Assembly: GCA_963666705.2 (NCBI GenBank)
Contig: CAXXKO010000009.1
Coordinates: forward strand, 310,001 to 374,000
Reading direction: 5' to 3'
DNA length: 64,000 nucleotides
Origin: G963666705 sp963666705
GTDB taxonomy: Bacteria; Pseudomonadota; Alphaproteobacteria; CADEGL01
In this document: positions 52,965 to 62,153 of the stretch, in pieces
How positions within the stretch are numbered: position 1 is the first letter of the stretch
How the letters are laid out: each line of letters opens with the position of its first letter
Translations under genes and position numbers: made by a program
Notes under the pieces: model-generated
Databases searched by the model: none
Told to the model about the DNA's origin: nothing
Seen by the model: only the letters and a program-made list of their open reading frames with translations

Positions 52965-55900
52965 TCAGGCCGTCGCGCGCAGCGCCTCGGCTTCCCGCAG
53001 GTCGACGGAGACGAGCTGCGAGACCCCGGGCTCGCGCATGGTGACGCCGAACAGCCGGTCCATGCGGGCCATGGACAGGCGATGATGGGTGATGAGCAGA
53101 AAGCGCGTCGAGGAAGCGTGGGCGATCTCCTCGAGGAGGTTGCAGAACCGGTCCACGTTGGCGTCGTCGAGGGGTGCGTCCACCTCGTCCAAGATGCAGA
53201 TGGGGGCGGGATTGGTGAGGAAGACGGAAAACAGGAGGGCGAGCGCGGTCAGCGCCCGCTCGCCGCCCGAGAGGAGGGACAGGATCTGCAGCCGCTTGCC
53301 CGGCGGGCTCGCCATGATCTCGAGCCCGGCCTCGAGCGGATCGTCGGGGTCGGTCAGGGTCAGGTGCGCCCGGCCGCCGCCGAAGAGGCGCGTGAACAGC
53401 GTCTGGAAATGCCGGTTCACGTCCTCGAACGAGGCGAGCAGCCGCTCGCGGCCCTCGCGATTGAGCTCGGTGATGCCGTGGCGCAGGCGGTTGATGGCGG
53501 CGATCAGGTCCGCGCGCTCGGTCTCGAGGGTTTGGATCTGCTCGGCCAACTCGGTCGCTTCCTGCTCGGCGCGCAGGTTGACGGGGCCCATGTTCTGGCG
53601 TTCGTGGTTGAGGCGCTCGACCCGCGCCTCGAGCACGTCCTCCGCCGGCAGCGCCTCGCCCTCCTTGACCCCGCCGGCTTCGAGGATGCGCTCGGGCGTG
53701 CATTCGAGGCGCTCGAGGATGCGCTCGGCGATGGTGTCGCGGCTCTGCTCGCCCTGCTCGCATCCGGCCTCGCGACGCACCCGCTCCTCGCGCGCCTGGG
53801 CCTGGGCGGATTCCGCCGCCCTGAGTCGCCTGTCGGCCGCGGTCAGGGCTTCCTCGCCCTCGGCCAGGCGGTCGGCGGCCAGCGACCGCTTGGCCTCCGC
53901 TTTCGTGAAGTGCTCGAGGAGGGCGTTGCGCCGGGCGGCGATCTCCCGCGGCATGGCGGCCAGCCGCGCGAGCTCCGTTTGCGCGGCGGCGCGGCGCTCC
54001 GCGAGCTGCCTGCGCTGTTGCTCGGCGCTTTCGACCCGCGCTTGCCAGGACAGCACCTCCGTGCCGATATCCTTGCCGCGCTGGCGCCGCGCCTCGGCCT
54101 CGCGGGTCAGCCGGTCGAACGCGCTCCGCAACTCGATCAGGCGAGCACGGCGCCGGGCCAGCTCGGTGCGGAGCGCGATCTCACGCTCCCTCGCCTCCTC
54201 CGGATCGACGGCTTGGCTCTGCCCCTCCCGCGCTTCGGCCCGGCGGGCCTCGGCCTCGGTGAGTTCGCCCCGCAGCCGCTCGGCGGCTTCCTCCAGCGCC
54301 GCGAGGCGCGAGGCGTCGGCGCTGCGCCGCTCGGCTTGGGCCGCCTGGGCCTCACGCCGCTCGTTGACGGCGCCATAGGCGCGGCCGAGCTCGTCCCGTG
54401 CCGCCTTCGCGGCCTCGCCGGCGGTGGCGGCGAGCGCGCCGGCGGCCCCGAAGCGCTCTCGCGCCCCGCCGAGCCGGGCTTCGGCCTCGATCAGAGCGGC
54501 GCGCACTTCTTCCAGCCGGGCGCGCTGGGCGAGGCGGGTCGCGGCCGCCGTGCTCGCATTGGGGGCGACGGTGAACCCGTCCCAGCGCCACACCGCGCCA
54601 TCGCGTGAGACCAGGCGCTGCCCCGGCGCGAGGCGGGGCGCGAGAGCGTGACCGGTCGCTTCGTCCGGCACCAGCCCGGTCTGCGACAGGCGGCGGCGGA
54701 GCGCCTCCACCCCCTTGACGCGGCGGTCGAGCGGCTCGGCGCCCGCGGGCAGGGGCGGCCGCGGGTCGAGGGGTGCGAGGAGGCGCCAGTGAATGGGCGC
54801 GCCCACGTCGGCCGGCACGTTCAGGTCGTCGCCGAGCACGGCGCCGAGCGCCGTCTCGTATCCGGGATCGACGGCGATCCGGTCGATGACCGGGGGCCAC
54901 ATGTCCTCGTCACTCACCGCCACCAACGCCGAGAGGGCCGCCGCCTCGGCGCCCAACCTGGTGTGGGCCTGATCGGCCCCCTGCATGGCCTCGCGCGCGG
55001 CGGCCTCCGCCACGGTGGCGCCGGACCGGGCCTCTTCCGCCGCTTCCGCGCGTGCCCGCGCATCTTCGAGGCGCGTCCGGGCCTGGTCGAGCGTGCCTTC
55101 CGGGCCGGCGGCCTGGTGCTCCTCTTCGGCCCGTGCGCGCAGCACATCCTGCTCCCGCGCGATCTCGGCCGCGCGCTCGGACAGGCGCCGGATGCGAACC
55201 TCGGCCTCGTCGAGGCGGCGGGCGAGGTCCGCCCGCCGTGTCTCGTCGGCCGCGATCCGCGCGGTCAGCGCCGTGAGGTCCGTCTCCAAAGCTTCCGCCG
55301 CCGCGCCGGCCTCCTCGACCGCCTCCCGTGCCCGGGCCGCGTCCGCCTCCTCGCCGTCCCCCGCCGCGTCGAGGCCGGCGCGCTCCGCCTCGAGCCGCGC
55401 GAGGGCGGCAGCCGCGTCTTCGGCGAGGGCATTTTCCCGGGCCGCGTCCGTGGCGATCTGCGCGAGCCTGGTCTCACCCTCCCGCCGCGCGTCGTGCATG
55501 CGGGCTTCCTCGGCGTCGAGCCCGTCCCGCGCCACCGCCACCCGGTGCAGCTCGGCCGCCGCCTCGGCTTCGGCCTGGCGCAAGGCCGGGAGCCCGGCGG
55601 CCGCCTCGGCCTGGGACGTGGCGGCGGCGGCGGCCTGTCCGGCCAGCGCGCCCACGCTCGCTATGGCCGCTTCGAGGCGGGCAACGGCCGCGGCGACCGC
55701 CTCGTTGGCCGCCTGCCAGCGCAGGTGCAGGTACATGGCCTCGGCGCGCCGGATATGGTCGGAGATGTTGCGGTAGCGCGTGGCCTGCCGGGCCTGGCGC
55801 CGCAAACCCTGGAGCTGACCCTCGAGGGTGGTCACGATGTCCTCGAGCCGGACCAGGTTGTTCTCGGCCCCGCGCAGGCGCAGCTCGGCCTCGTGCCGGC

Positions 55901-56429
55901 GCGAATGGAGGCCCGTGATGCCCGCGGCCTCCTCGAGCAGCGCCCGCCTGTCGATCGGCCGCGCCGCCACCAGCGAGCCGATGCGCCCCTGGCTGACGAT
56001 CGCCGTCGAGCGCGGGCCGGTGGCGGAGTCGGCGAACAACAGGGCCACGTCCCGCGCCCGCACGTCGCGCCCGTTGATGCGGTAGTTCGAGCCCGAGCGC
56101 CGCTCGATGCGCCGGGCCACCTCGAGCTCCTCCGAATCGTTGAAGGCCGCGGGCGCCCGGTGGTCGGAATTATCGAGGTGGAGGGTGACCTCGGCGATGT
56201 TCCGGGCCGGCCGCTCGCCCGTGCCGCCGAAGATGACGTCGTCCATCTCGCCGCCGCGCATCGCCTTGGCCGAGCCTTCCGACATCACCCAGCGCAACGC
56301 CTCGACCAGGTTCGACTTGCCACAGCCATTGGGGCCGACGATGCCAGTCAGGCCCGGCTCGATATGCATCTCGACCGGCTCGACGAAGGACTTGAAGCCG
56401 GCGAGGCGAAGCTTTGTGAATTGGACCAA
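52965..56429 (-). CDS. smc: Chromosome segregation protein SMC
   Basis: A 1,154-residue condensin ATPase that compacts and aligns chromosome arms. Walker A GPNGCGKS is at 32-39, coiled coil at about 170-500 and 650-1000, and a hinge between (DMWPPVIDRIAVDPGYETAL near 515). The ABC signature LLSGGERALTALAL is at about 1055 and Walker B CILDEVDAPLDD at about 1090. It is 24 bp downstream of the DsbA-like gene and likely cotranscribed. ScpA/ScpB are not in the window. Confidence 0.96.
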   Translation of the reverse strand: MVQFTKLRLAGFKSFVEPVEMHIEPGLTGIVGPNGCGKSNLVEALRWVMSEGSAKAMRGGEMDDVIFGGTGERPARNIAEVTLHLDNSDHRAPAAFNDSEELEVARRIERRSGSNYRINGRDVRARDVALLFADSATGPRSTAIVSQGRIGSLVAARPIDRRALLEEAAGITGLHSRRHEAELRLRGAENNLVRLEDIVTTLEGQLQGLRRQARQATRYRNISDHIRRAEAMYLHLRWQAANEAVAAAVARLEAAIASVGALAGQAAAAATSQAEAAAGLPALRQAEAEAAAELHRVAVARDGLDAEEARMHDARREGETRLAQIATDAARENALAEDAAAALARLEAERAGLDAAGDGEEADAARAREAVEEAGAAAEALETDLTALTARIAADETRRADLARRLDEAEVRIRRLSERAAEIAREQDVLRARAEEEHQAAGPEGTLDQARTRLEDARARAEAAEEARSGATVAEAAAREAMQGADQAHTRLGAEAAALSALVAVSDEDMWPPVIDRIAVDPGYETALGAVLGDDLNVPADVGAPIHWRLLAPLDPRPPLPAGAEPLDRRVKGVEALRRRLSQTGLVPDEATGHALAPRLAPGQRLVSRDGAVWRWDGFTVAPNASTAAATRLAQRARLEEVRAALIEAEARLGGARERFGAAGALAATAGEAAKAARDELGRAYGAVNERREAQAAQAERRSADASRLAALEEAAERLRGELTEAEARRAEAREGQSQAVDPEEAREREIALRTELARRRARLIELRSAFDRLTREAEARRQRGKDIGTEVLSWQARVESAEQQRRQLAERRAAAQTELARLAAMPREIAARRNALLEHFTKAEAKRSLAADRLAEGEEALTAADRRLRAAESAQAQAREERVRREAGCEQGEQSRDTIAERILERLECTPERILEAGGVKEGEALPAEDVLEARVERLNHERQNMGPVNLRAEQEATELAEQIQTLETERADLIAAINRLRHGITELNREGRERLLASFEDVNRHFQTLFTRLFGGGRAHLTLTDPDDPLEAGLEIMASPPGKRLQILSLLSGGERALTALALLFSVFLTNPAPICILDEVDAPLDDANVDRFCNLLEEIAHASSTRFLLITHHRLSMARMDRLFGVTMREPGVSQLVSVDLREAEALRATA

Positions 56430-56453
56430 GGTGCCGAACCGTCAGGCGCCAGG

Positions 56454-57077
56454 CTAGGGGACCAGTTCCCGGAGCACGGCCTCGAAATTCTCGTAGGGTT
56501 GGGATCCGTCGATTCGGCGCTTACCGTTGATGATGAAGGTGGGCGTGCTCTCGACGCCGAACTCGGCTTCCGCATCGGCCTTCGATTTGCGCACGCCGTT
56601 GAACAGCTCTTCGTCGTTCATGCAGGCCTCGAAGTCGGCCGCCGAGATGCCGCCGAGCTGGCCGATCTGGGACAGGGCGGCAAAGGGGTCGGGCGCCAGG
56701 GCCCAGTTGCGCTGGCTGCGGAACAGCACGTCGAGGAAGCCGAAATAACGGTCCGGCGGCGCGCAGCGCGCCAGCATGGCGGCGATGATGGAGCGGCCGT
56801 CGCGGCCCAGCGGGAAATCCCGGTACACGAGCTTCGCCTTGCCGGTATCGATATAGTCGACCTTGAGCTTGGGCAGGGTGTTGGTGTGAAAATCGGCGCA
56901 GTGGGGACAGGTGAGCGACGAATATTCGATGATCGTAATCGGGGCGTCCGGATCGCCGAGGACGCGGTCCGCCAGCATCTCCTCGACCGGCGCTAGATCG
57001 GCGAAGGCGCCGTGGGTCAGGCCTACCACCAACACCGCCGCGGCTAAGTTGGCGAAAAACAAAGTTATTTTGCGCAC
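56454..57077 (-). CDS. Exported DsbA-family thioredoxin-fold protein
   Basis: A 207-residue periplasmic oxidoreductase with a signal sequence (VRKITLFFANLAAAVLVVGL). The active site is CPHC (Cys57, Cys60) in SSLTCPHCADFH. The cis-Pro loop is GVESTPTFIINGKR. It is of the monomeric Com1/BdbD-like group. A GTG start at 57077 gives the complete signal peptide. In alphaproteobacteria this gene often lies between smc and the DUF721 gene, as here. Confidence 0.9.
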   Translation of the reverse strand: MRKITLFFANLAAAVLVVGLTHGAFADLAPVEEMLADRVLGDPDAPITIIEYSSLTCPHCADFHTNTLPKLKVDYIDTGKAKLVYRDFPLGRDGRSIIAAMLARCAPPDRYFGFLDVLFRSQRNWALAPDPFAALSQIGQLGGISAADFEACMNDEELFNGVRKSKADAEAEFGVESTPTFIINGKRRIDGSQPYENFEAVLRELVP

Positions 57078-57154
57078 CGTCTTCTCCGAGCCACTAGATG
57101 TTGTTCCAATTATACTGGCGCTCCCAGGACTCCACAAGCCGAGTCACGCGCCGC

Positions 57155-57649
57155 TCACCCCTTCCCGCCGCGCTCCTCGGCGGTCTGGACCGCGCGGCCG
57201 AGCCGTTCGAGGGCCTGGCGCAGGGCCGGGTCCTCGATGTCCTCGATTCCGGGCTGCAGGGCCGGTGGCGGCGCCGCGCCGTCCCGGGCCGGCGGTGTCC
57301 TGACGGCTGGCGGGGGCGGCGGCTTGCGCCCGTCATGGACGAGCTTGAGGCGGCCCACGGCGCGGTAGCCGAAATAGCCGTTGATGCGCTCGAGCACCAG
57401 GGGCTCCAGATGTTGCAGCTCGAGGGCGAGGGCGCCCGAGACGGACACATGCAGCGTCCCCTCGAGGCGCTTGCCGCGGGGAAAGCCGAGGCGGAGCGGC
57501 GTGCTGTGGGCGGCCAGGGCCTCGCCCACGATGGCCGGCCAGTCGGTGACGATGCCCGCCTCGGCGAAGCCGTGATGGCGCAGGGTGCGCTTGGCCGCCT
57601 CGGGGAGGGAGGCGGCGAGGGAGCGGGGGCCGCTGGCCCGTGGCTTCAT
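57155..57649 (-). CDS. DUF721 / DciA-like protein
   Basis: A 164-residue protein with the DUF721 (DciA) domain at about 8-105: DWPAIVGEALAAHSTPLRL and SGALALELQHLEPLVLERIN. The tail is Pro-rich. DciA loads replicative helicase in bacteria without DnaC, so a replication role is likely by family. Its start is about 70 bp from the divergent mutY start, so promoters share this gap. Confidence 0.85.
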   Translation of the reverse strand: MKPRASGPRSLAASLPEAAKRTLRHHGFAEAGIVTDWPAIVGEALAAHSTPLRLGFPRGKRLEGTLHVSVSGALALELQHLEPLVLERINGYFGYRAVGRLKLVHDGRKPPPPPAVRTPPARDGAAPPPALQPGIEDIEDPALRQALERLGRAVQTAEERGGKG

Positions 57650-57720
57650 GGTCTCTCTCTATCCGGCGCCGCGCGTGAATGGTTATTCTATGCCGACCGC
57701 ACCGGTCGCCGCGAATCCGA

Positions 57721-58827
57721 ATGGGCCAACCGCAACCAATGCCTTCCGAAAAGGGCGAGAATGTGACCGTGACCGTGGCGGCGGCCGATTTGGCCGCGCG
57801 CCTGCTCCTTTGGTACGACCGGCACCGCCGCGCCATGCCCTGGCGGGCGCCGCCCGGGACGCGGGCGGAGCCCTACGCCGTCTGGCTCAGCGAGGTCATG
57901 CTGCAACAGACCACCGTGGCGGCCGTCGGGCCCTACTTCAGCGCCTTCATGGCGCGCTGGCCCACGGTCCACGCCCTGGCCGGGGCCGGGCTCGACGAGG
58001 TGCTGCATGCCTGGCAGGGGCTCGGCTACTACGCGCGGGCGCGCAATCTGCACGAATGCGCGCGCATCGTCAGCCGTGAGATGGGCGGCCGTTTTCCCGA
58101 CACCGAGCCGGCATTGCGCGCCCTGCCCGGCATCGGCGCCTACACGGGCGCCGCGATCGCCGCCATCGCCTTCGACCGGCCATCGACCGTCGTCGACGGC
58201 AACGTCGAGCGGGTGACGGCGCGGCTCCGTGGCGTGGACGCACCGCTGCCGGGCTCGAAAGGGCGCTTGCGCGATCTGGCCGCCGCCCTCACCCCGGCCA
58301 CGCGCGCCGGCGACTATGCCCAGGCGATCATGGACCTGGGCGCCACCATCTGCACGCCGCGCCGGCCGGCCTGCGCCATCTGTCCCTGGTGCGAAGCTTG
58401 CGTGGCGCGCGCCCGCGGCGACCCCGAGACCCTGCCGCGCCGCGAACCCAGGCGGGCCCGCCCGCTGCGCCGTGGGGTCGCCTTCTGGCTCAGGCGCGCG
58501 GACGGGTCGGTGCTCCTGCGCCGGCGCCCGGCACGGGGCCTCTTGGGCGGCATGATGGAAGTGCCCACGACGGACTGGTGCGAAGGCGGGGTCGGCGAGG
58601 CCGAGATCCGCGCGGCCGCCCCCGTGGCGGTGGAATGGCGCCGCCTGCCGGGGGCCGCGCGCCATGGCTTCACCCATTTCGAGCTCGAGCTCGAGGTTCT
58701 TACGGCTGATATCGATGGCGGGGCGGCGGTCGAGGGCGTGTGGTGCCCACTTCACCGCCTCGGCGAGCACGCCCTGCCGACGGCCATGAAGAAGGTCATC
58801 GCCCACGCCCTCGCTGCCGGGGGCTAG
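57721..58827 (+). CDS. mutY: Adenine DNA glycosylase MutY
   Basis: A 368-residue repair enzyme removing A opposite 8-oxoG. The catalytic Glu is in SEVMLQQTTV, the helix-hairpin-helix in LPGIGAYTGAAI, and Asp in TVVDGNVERV. The 4Fe-4S Cys set is in CTPRRPACAICPWCEAC. The C-terminal NUDIX-like domain has HGFTHFELEL. ATG 57721 (MGQPQPMPSEKGEN) is used; ATG 57739 or GTG 57763 are alternatives. Its TAG stop (58825-58827) is at the TA target of IS630. Confidence 0.94.
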   Translation: MGQPQPMPSEKGENVTVTVAAADLAARLLLWYDRHRRAMPWRAPPGTRAEPYAVWLSEVMLQQTTVAAVGPYFSAFMARWPTVHALAGAGLDEVLHAWQGLGYYARARNLHECARIVSREMGGRFPDTEPALRALPGIGAYTGAAIAAIAFDRPSTVVDGNVERVTARLRGVDAPLPGSKGRLRDLAAALTPATRAGDYAQAIMDLGATICTPRRPACAICPWCEACVARARGDPETLPRREPRRARPLRRGVAFWLRRADGSVLLRRRPARGLLGGMMEVPTTDWCEGGVGEAEIRAAAPVAVEWRRLPGAARHGFTHFELELEVLTADIDGGAAVEGVWCPLHRLGEHALPTAMKKVIAHALAAGG

Positions 58828-60005
58828 TGTCCTGATCGCGAAGTTTCTATGATTTCTTTTTGGGACCGTGGAGGCATGTTATGGCGCGTGGTCGGGTAGC
58901 GGTTGCGATTGAGCTTTCGGTGTCGGAGCGTCGGGAACTCGATGAGCTGGCGCGGCGGCGGCGGACGGCACAGGGTCTGGCGCGACGGGCGCGGATTGTT
59001 CTTCTGGCCGCCGAGGGGCTCGAGAACAAGACCATCGCGGCCGAGCTTGGCGCGGCGCCGGATACGGTCGGCGTCTGGCGCCGACGCTTCGCCGAGCGGC
59101 GTCTGGAGGGCCTTCATGACGAGCCCCGCCCGGGTACGCCGCGACGGATCAGCGACGACGCCGTTGCCGAGACGATCCGGCGGACGCTCGAGGAGACGCC
59201 GGCGGACGCGACGCACTGGTCGTTACGCAGCATGGCGCGGTCGACCGGCTATGCGCCGTCGACGATCCACCGCATCTGGCGTGCCTTCGGGTTGCAACCG
59301 CACCGTTCGAAGAGCTTCAAGCTGTCGAGCGACCCGTTCTTCGTGGAGAAGGTCCGCGATATCGTCGGGCTCTATCTCAATCCGCCGGAACGGGCGTTGG
59401 TCCTGTGCGTCGACGAGAAGAGCCAGATCCAGGCCCTCGACAGGACCCAGCCGCTGTTGCCCATGCGCCCCGGTCAGGCCGAACGGCGCAGCCACGACTA
59501 CAAACGCCACGGCACCCTGTCGCTGTTCGCCGCTCTCGACACCGCGACCGGCCAAGTCATCGGCCGCTGCTTCGCCCGCCATCGGGCGCGCGAGTTCCGG
59601 GCCTTCCTCAACACCGTGGAAGCGCGGGTGCCGGCCGATCTCGATGTGCACATAATCATGGACAACCTGGCGACCCACAAGACCAAGGCGATCCGCGACT
59701 GGTTCGCCCGCCACCCCCGATGGCAGGCCCATTACACGCCGACCTCGGCCTCCTGGATCAACCAGGTCGAACGTTTCTTCGCCCTGTTGACCGAAAAGCA
59801 GCTGCGCCGCGGCGTCCACCGCTCCACCAAGGAGCTCGAAGCCGCCATCCTTCGCTATATGGACACCGTCAATGCCGATCCAAAGCCATTCCGTTGGACC
59901 AAATCAGCCGACGACATCTTGGCCTCAATCAAGCGTTTCTGCCTCGCAAACATTCGTATCGCCGAGCACCAACAACAAATCACGCAAACTTCAGAATCAG
60001 GACAC
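58827..60005 (+). mobile_element. IS630-family insertion sequence
   Basis: 1,179 bp. The ends are GTGTCCTGATCGCGAAGTTT and, inward from the right, GTGTCCTGATTCTGAAGTTT. The TA dinucleotide is duplicated at 58825-58826 and 60006-60007, the family's target. It is inserted in the TAG stop codon of mutY, whose stop is restored as TA plus the first G of the IS. Confidence 0.94.
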
Positions 60006-60008
60006 TAG
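58881..60008 (+). CDS. IS630-family transposase
   Basis: A 375-residue transposase with N-terminal HTH domains (NKTIAAELGAAPDTVGVWRR, then STGYAPSTIHRIWRAFGL). The DDE core comprises LVLCVDEKSQIQAL (Asp), IIMDNLATHKT (Asp) and SWINQVERFFALL (Glu). The start ATG 58881 (MARGRVAVAIEL) has GGAGG upstream. The stop codon TAG (60006-60008) uses the target-site TA and a host base, so it depends on the insertion site. Confidence 0.94.
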   Translation: MARGRVAVAIELSVSERRELDELARRRRTAQGLARRARIVLLAAEGLENKTIAAELGAAPDTVGVWRRRFAERRLEGLHDEPRPGTPRRISDDAVAETIRRTLEETPADATHWSLRSMARSTGYAPSTIHRIWRAFGLQPHRSKSFKLSSDPFFVEKVRDIVGLYLNPPERALVLCVDEKSQIQALDRTQPLLPMRPGQAERRSHDYKRHGTLSLFAALDTATGQVIGRCFARHRAREFRAFLNTVEARVPADLDVHIIMDNLATHKTKAIRDWFARHPRWQAHYTPTSASWINQVERFFALLTEKQLRRGVHRSTKELEAAILRYMDTVNADPKPFRWTKSADDILASIKRFCLANIRIAEHQQQITQTSESGH

Positions 60009-60125
60009 CCCTTTTTGTCGCTCGCGGCAGCGGACCAAGAGGTCCGCGCCTGCGCGGGCGCGCCGGGCGACCGGCGGGCCGCCTTGCGGCCTGGAGCGAT
60101 TCCAGTCGAGATGGAAACGCTCTAG
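60006..60125. repeat. A-family repeat, right part
   Basis: Matches the A consensus from CGCTCGCGGCAGCGGACC to the end GGAAACGCTCTAG. The left third is missing, and TAGCCCTTTTTGT replaces it next to the IS630. The right CTAG (60122-60125) is shared with the D element. Confidence 0.85.
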
Positions 60126-60390
60126 TACCCACTTTCATAATTCCGTGTGCCATACGACGGCACCCCGAGGTTCCCGGCTAGGAGCGCGGCGCGCCGTGAT
60201 GCCGGGGCATCACAAGCGGCGCGCGACGACGTCCGGGGGCCTCGGGGCGCCGCCCTACGGGTCGCTTTTCCCGCCCCCTCGGGGTGTCGGGGATGCTTGA
60301 CGATGCCCCGGCATCGCCGGCGCACCCCCTCCTACCGAGGAGACGGGAAAAGCGATCGTATGGCACACGGAATTATGAAAGTGGGTACTA
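60123..60390. repeat. D-family MITE-like element, copy 2
   Basis: 268 bp with the same perfect 35-bp ends as copy 1 (TAGTACCCACTTTCATAATT...), but the interior is reversed relative to copy 1. Its right TA forms the TAG stop of ccrM. Its left CTAG coincides with the end of the A repeat. Confidence 0.92.
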
Positions 60391-61497
60391 GTTCAGCTCG
60401 GCGCGCAGCTTCTGGCGCAGGACGTCGATGGCCACCAGCGTCCCCTCCACGTCGATATGCCAGAAGGTCCAGCCGTTGCAGGCCGGCGCCCCCTGGACGG
60501 CCGCGCCCACCTTGTGGATCGAGCCCTGGTGGCTGGCCCCTCCGGTATCGGCGACGACGGTGCCGTCGGCCCGCACCCGCGCGGCCCAGCGGCGGCGCGG
60601 GTCGTGGAGCCGGTCCCCGGCCGTCAGCATGCCGCGCTCGACCAGCCAGCCGAAGGGGATGCGCGTCTGCTCGCGCTTCGATGGGGTGGCGAAAAGCGCC
60701 GGGTCCCCCACCTGGCGCACCGCGGCCAGACGGCGCTCGGCCAGCCGGCCATATTCGGCGTCGCGCTCGATGCCGATATAGCGCCGGCCGAGCTGCTTGG
60801 CGACGGCGCCCGTCGTGCCGGTGCCGAAGAAGGGGTCGAGCACGGTCTCGCCCGGGCGCGTCGCCGCCATGATGACCCGGTAGAGGAGGGCTTCGGGCTT
60901 CTGGGTCGGATGGGCCTTGTGCCCCTCATCGTCGCGCAGGCGCTCGCCCCCGGTGCAGATGGGCAGCAGCCAGTCGCTCCGCATCTGCAGGTCGTCGTTG
61001 AGCGCCTTCATGGCGTCGTAGTTGAAGGTGTAGCGGGCTTCGGGGGTCTTTGCGCACCAGATCAGGGTCTCGTGCGCGTTGGCGAAGCGCCGGCCGCGGA
61101 AGTTGGGCATGGGGTTGGTCTTGCGCCAAACGATGTCGTTGAGGATCCAGAAGCCGAGATCCTGGAGCGCCGCGCCCACCCGGAAGATGTTGTGGTAGCT
61201 GCCGATGACCCAGAGCGAGCCGTCGTCCTTCAGCACCCGCCGCGCCGCCGCGAGCCAGGCGCGCGTGAACGCGTCATAGGCCGGCAGGCCGCTGAACTTG
61301 TCCCACGCCTCCTCCACGCCGTCGACGCGGCTGTTGTTGGGGCGATGAAGCGCCGCGCGAAGCTGGAGGTTATAGGGCGGGTCGGCGAACACCATGTCGA
61401 CCGCGCCCTCGGGCATGGCGTCCATCAGGGCGACGCAATCCCCCACCAGCACCGAGTCGGGCGCCGTGTCTCTGCCAGGGCTCATGGCCGGCAGCAT
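60388..61497 (-). CDS. ccrM: CcrM-type adenine DNA methyltransferase (GANTC)
   Basis: A 369-residue beta-class N6-adenine methyltransferase. The catalytic motif DPPYNLQ is at 39-45. The SAM motif LDPFFGTGTTGAVAKQL is at about 227-243. The C-terminal ~85-residue domain typical of CcrM contains GASHQGSIHKVGAAVQG and NGWTFWHIDV. In alphaproteobacteria CcrM methylates GANTC late in the cell cycle and is often essential. ATG 61485 is an alternative start. Stop TAG lies at the D element border. rnhB is directly upstream. Confidence 0.95.
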   Translation of the reverse strand: MLPAMSPGRDTAPDSVLVGDCVALMDAMPEGAVDMVFADPPYNLQLRAALHRPNNSRVDGVEEAWDKFSGLPAYDAFTRAWLAAARRVLKDDGSLWVIGSYHNIFRVGAALQDLGFWILNDIVWRKTNPMPNFRGRRFANAHETLIWCAKTPEARYTFNYDAMKALNDDLQMRSDWLLPICTGGERLRDDEGHKAHPTQKPEALLYRVIMAATRPGETVLDPFFGTGTTGAVAKQLGRRYIGIERDAEYGRLAERRLAAVRQVGDPALFATPSKREQTRIPFGWLVERGMLTAGDRLHDPRRRWAARVRADGTVVADTGGASHQGSIHKVGAAVQGAPACNGWTFWHIDVEGTLVAIDVLRQKLRAELN

Positions 61498-61535
61498 GAG
61501 TCAGCCGACTCGCTGCGTCAATACCTCTTTTCGAG

Positions 61536-62147
61536 TCAACGAGTTAGCATCAGAATGCGTGCGACGGGCGCGAACCCGCGGCGGTGATGCGGGGTGACGC
61601 CGAGCCGCGCCAGCGCGTCACGGTGCGCCTTCGTGCCGTAGCCGGCGTTGTGCTCCCACCCGTATCCGGGATGGCGCCGGGCGAGGCCGGCCATGATGCG
61701 GTCGCGCGTCACCTTGGCCACGATCGAGGCGGCGGCGATCGAAAGGCTGCGCCCGTCACCGCCCACCACCGCTTGGGCGGGGATAGGCAGGGCCGGCAGC
61801 CGGTTGCCGTCGACGAGCGCCGAATCGGGCCGGCCGCCGAGGCCGCCGAACGCCCGGGCCATGGCCAGGAAGGTGGCCTGGAGGATGTTGAGCCGGTCGA
61901 TCTCCGCCACGCTCGCCCCGCCGATGCCGATGCGGGCTTCCCCTTGAAGGGCCGCGAAGAAGACCGACCGCCGCGCGGGCGAGAGGCGCTTGGAATCGTC
62001 GAGGCCGTCGGCGAGCTCCGGCGGGAGGGTCTCGCGGTTCAGCACCACGGCGGCGGCGATTACCGGCCCGGCGAGGGGGCCGCGCCCGGCCTCGTCGATG
62101 CCCGCCACCACGCCGCCGGCCGCGATCTCCAAGGCGAAGTCGGGCAC
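61536..62147 (-). CDS. rnhB: Ribonuclease HII
   Basis: A 203-residue enzyme that removes misincorporated ribonucleotides. Catalytic Asp and Glu are in GIDEAGRGPLAGPV (about 17-30), with further Asp in SALVDGNRLP and AKVTRDRIM. It has a GTG start (VPDFALEIAAGG). It lies 38 bp upstream of ccrM and 6 bp downstream of the antiporter gene, probably one transcript. Confidence 0.95.
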   Translation of the reverse strand: MPDFALEIAAGGVVAGIDEAGRGPLAGPVIAAAVVLNRETLPPELADGLDDSKRLSPARRSVFFAALQGEARIGIGGASVAEIDRLNILQATFLAMARAFGGLGGRPDSALVDGNRLPALPIPAQAVVGGDGRSLSIAAASIVAKVTRDRIMAGLARRHPGYGWEHNAGYGTKAHRDALARLGVTPHHRRGFAPVARILMLTR

Positions 62148-62153
62148 CGCCGC

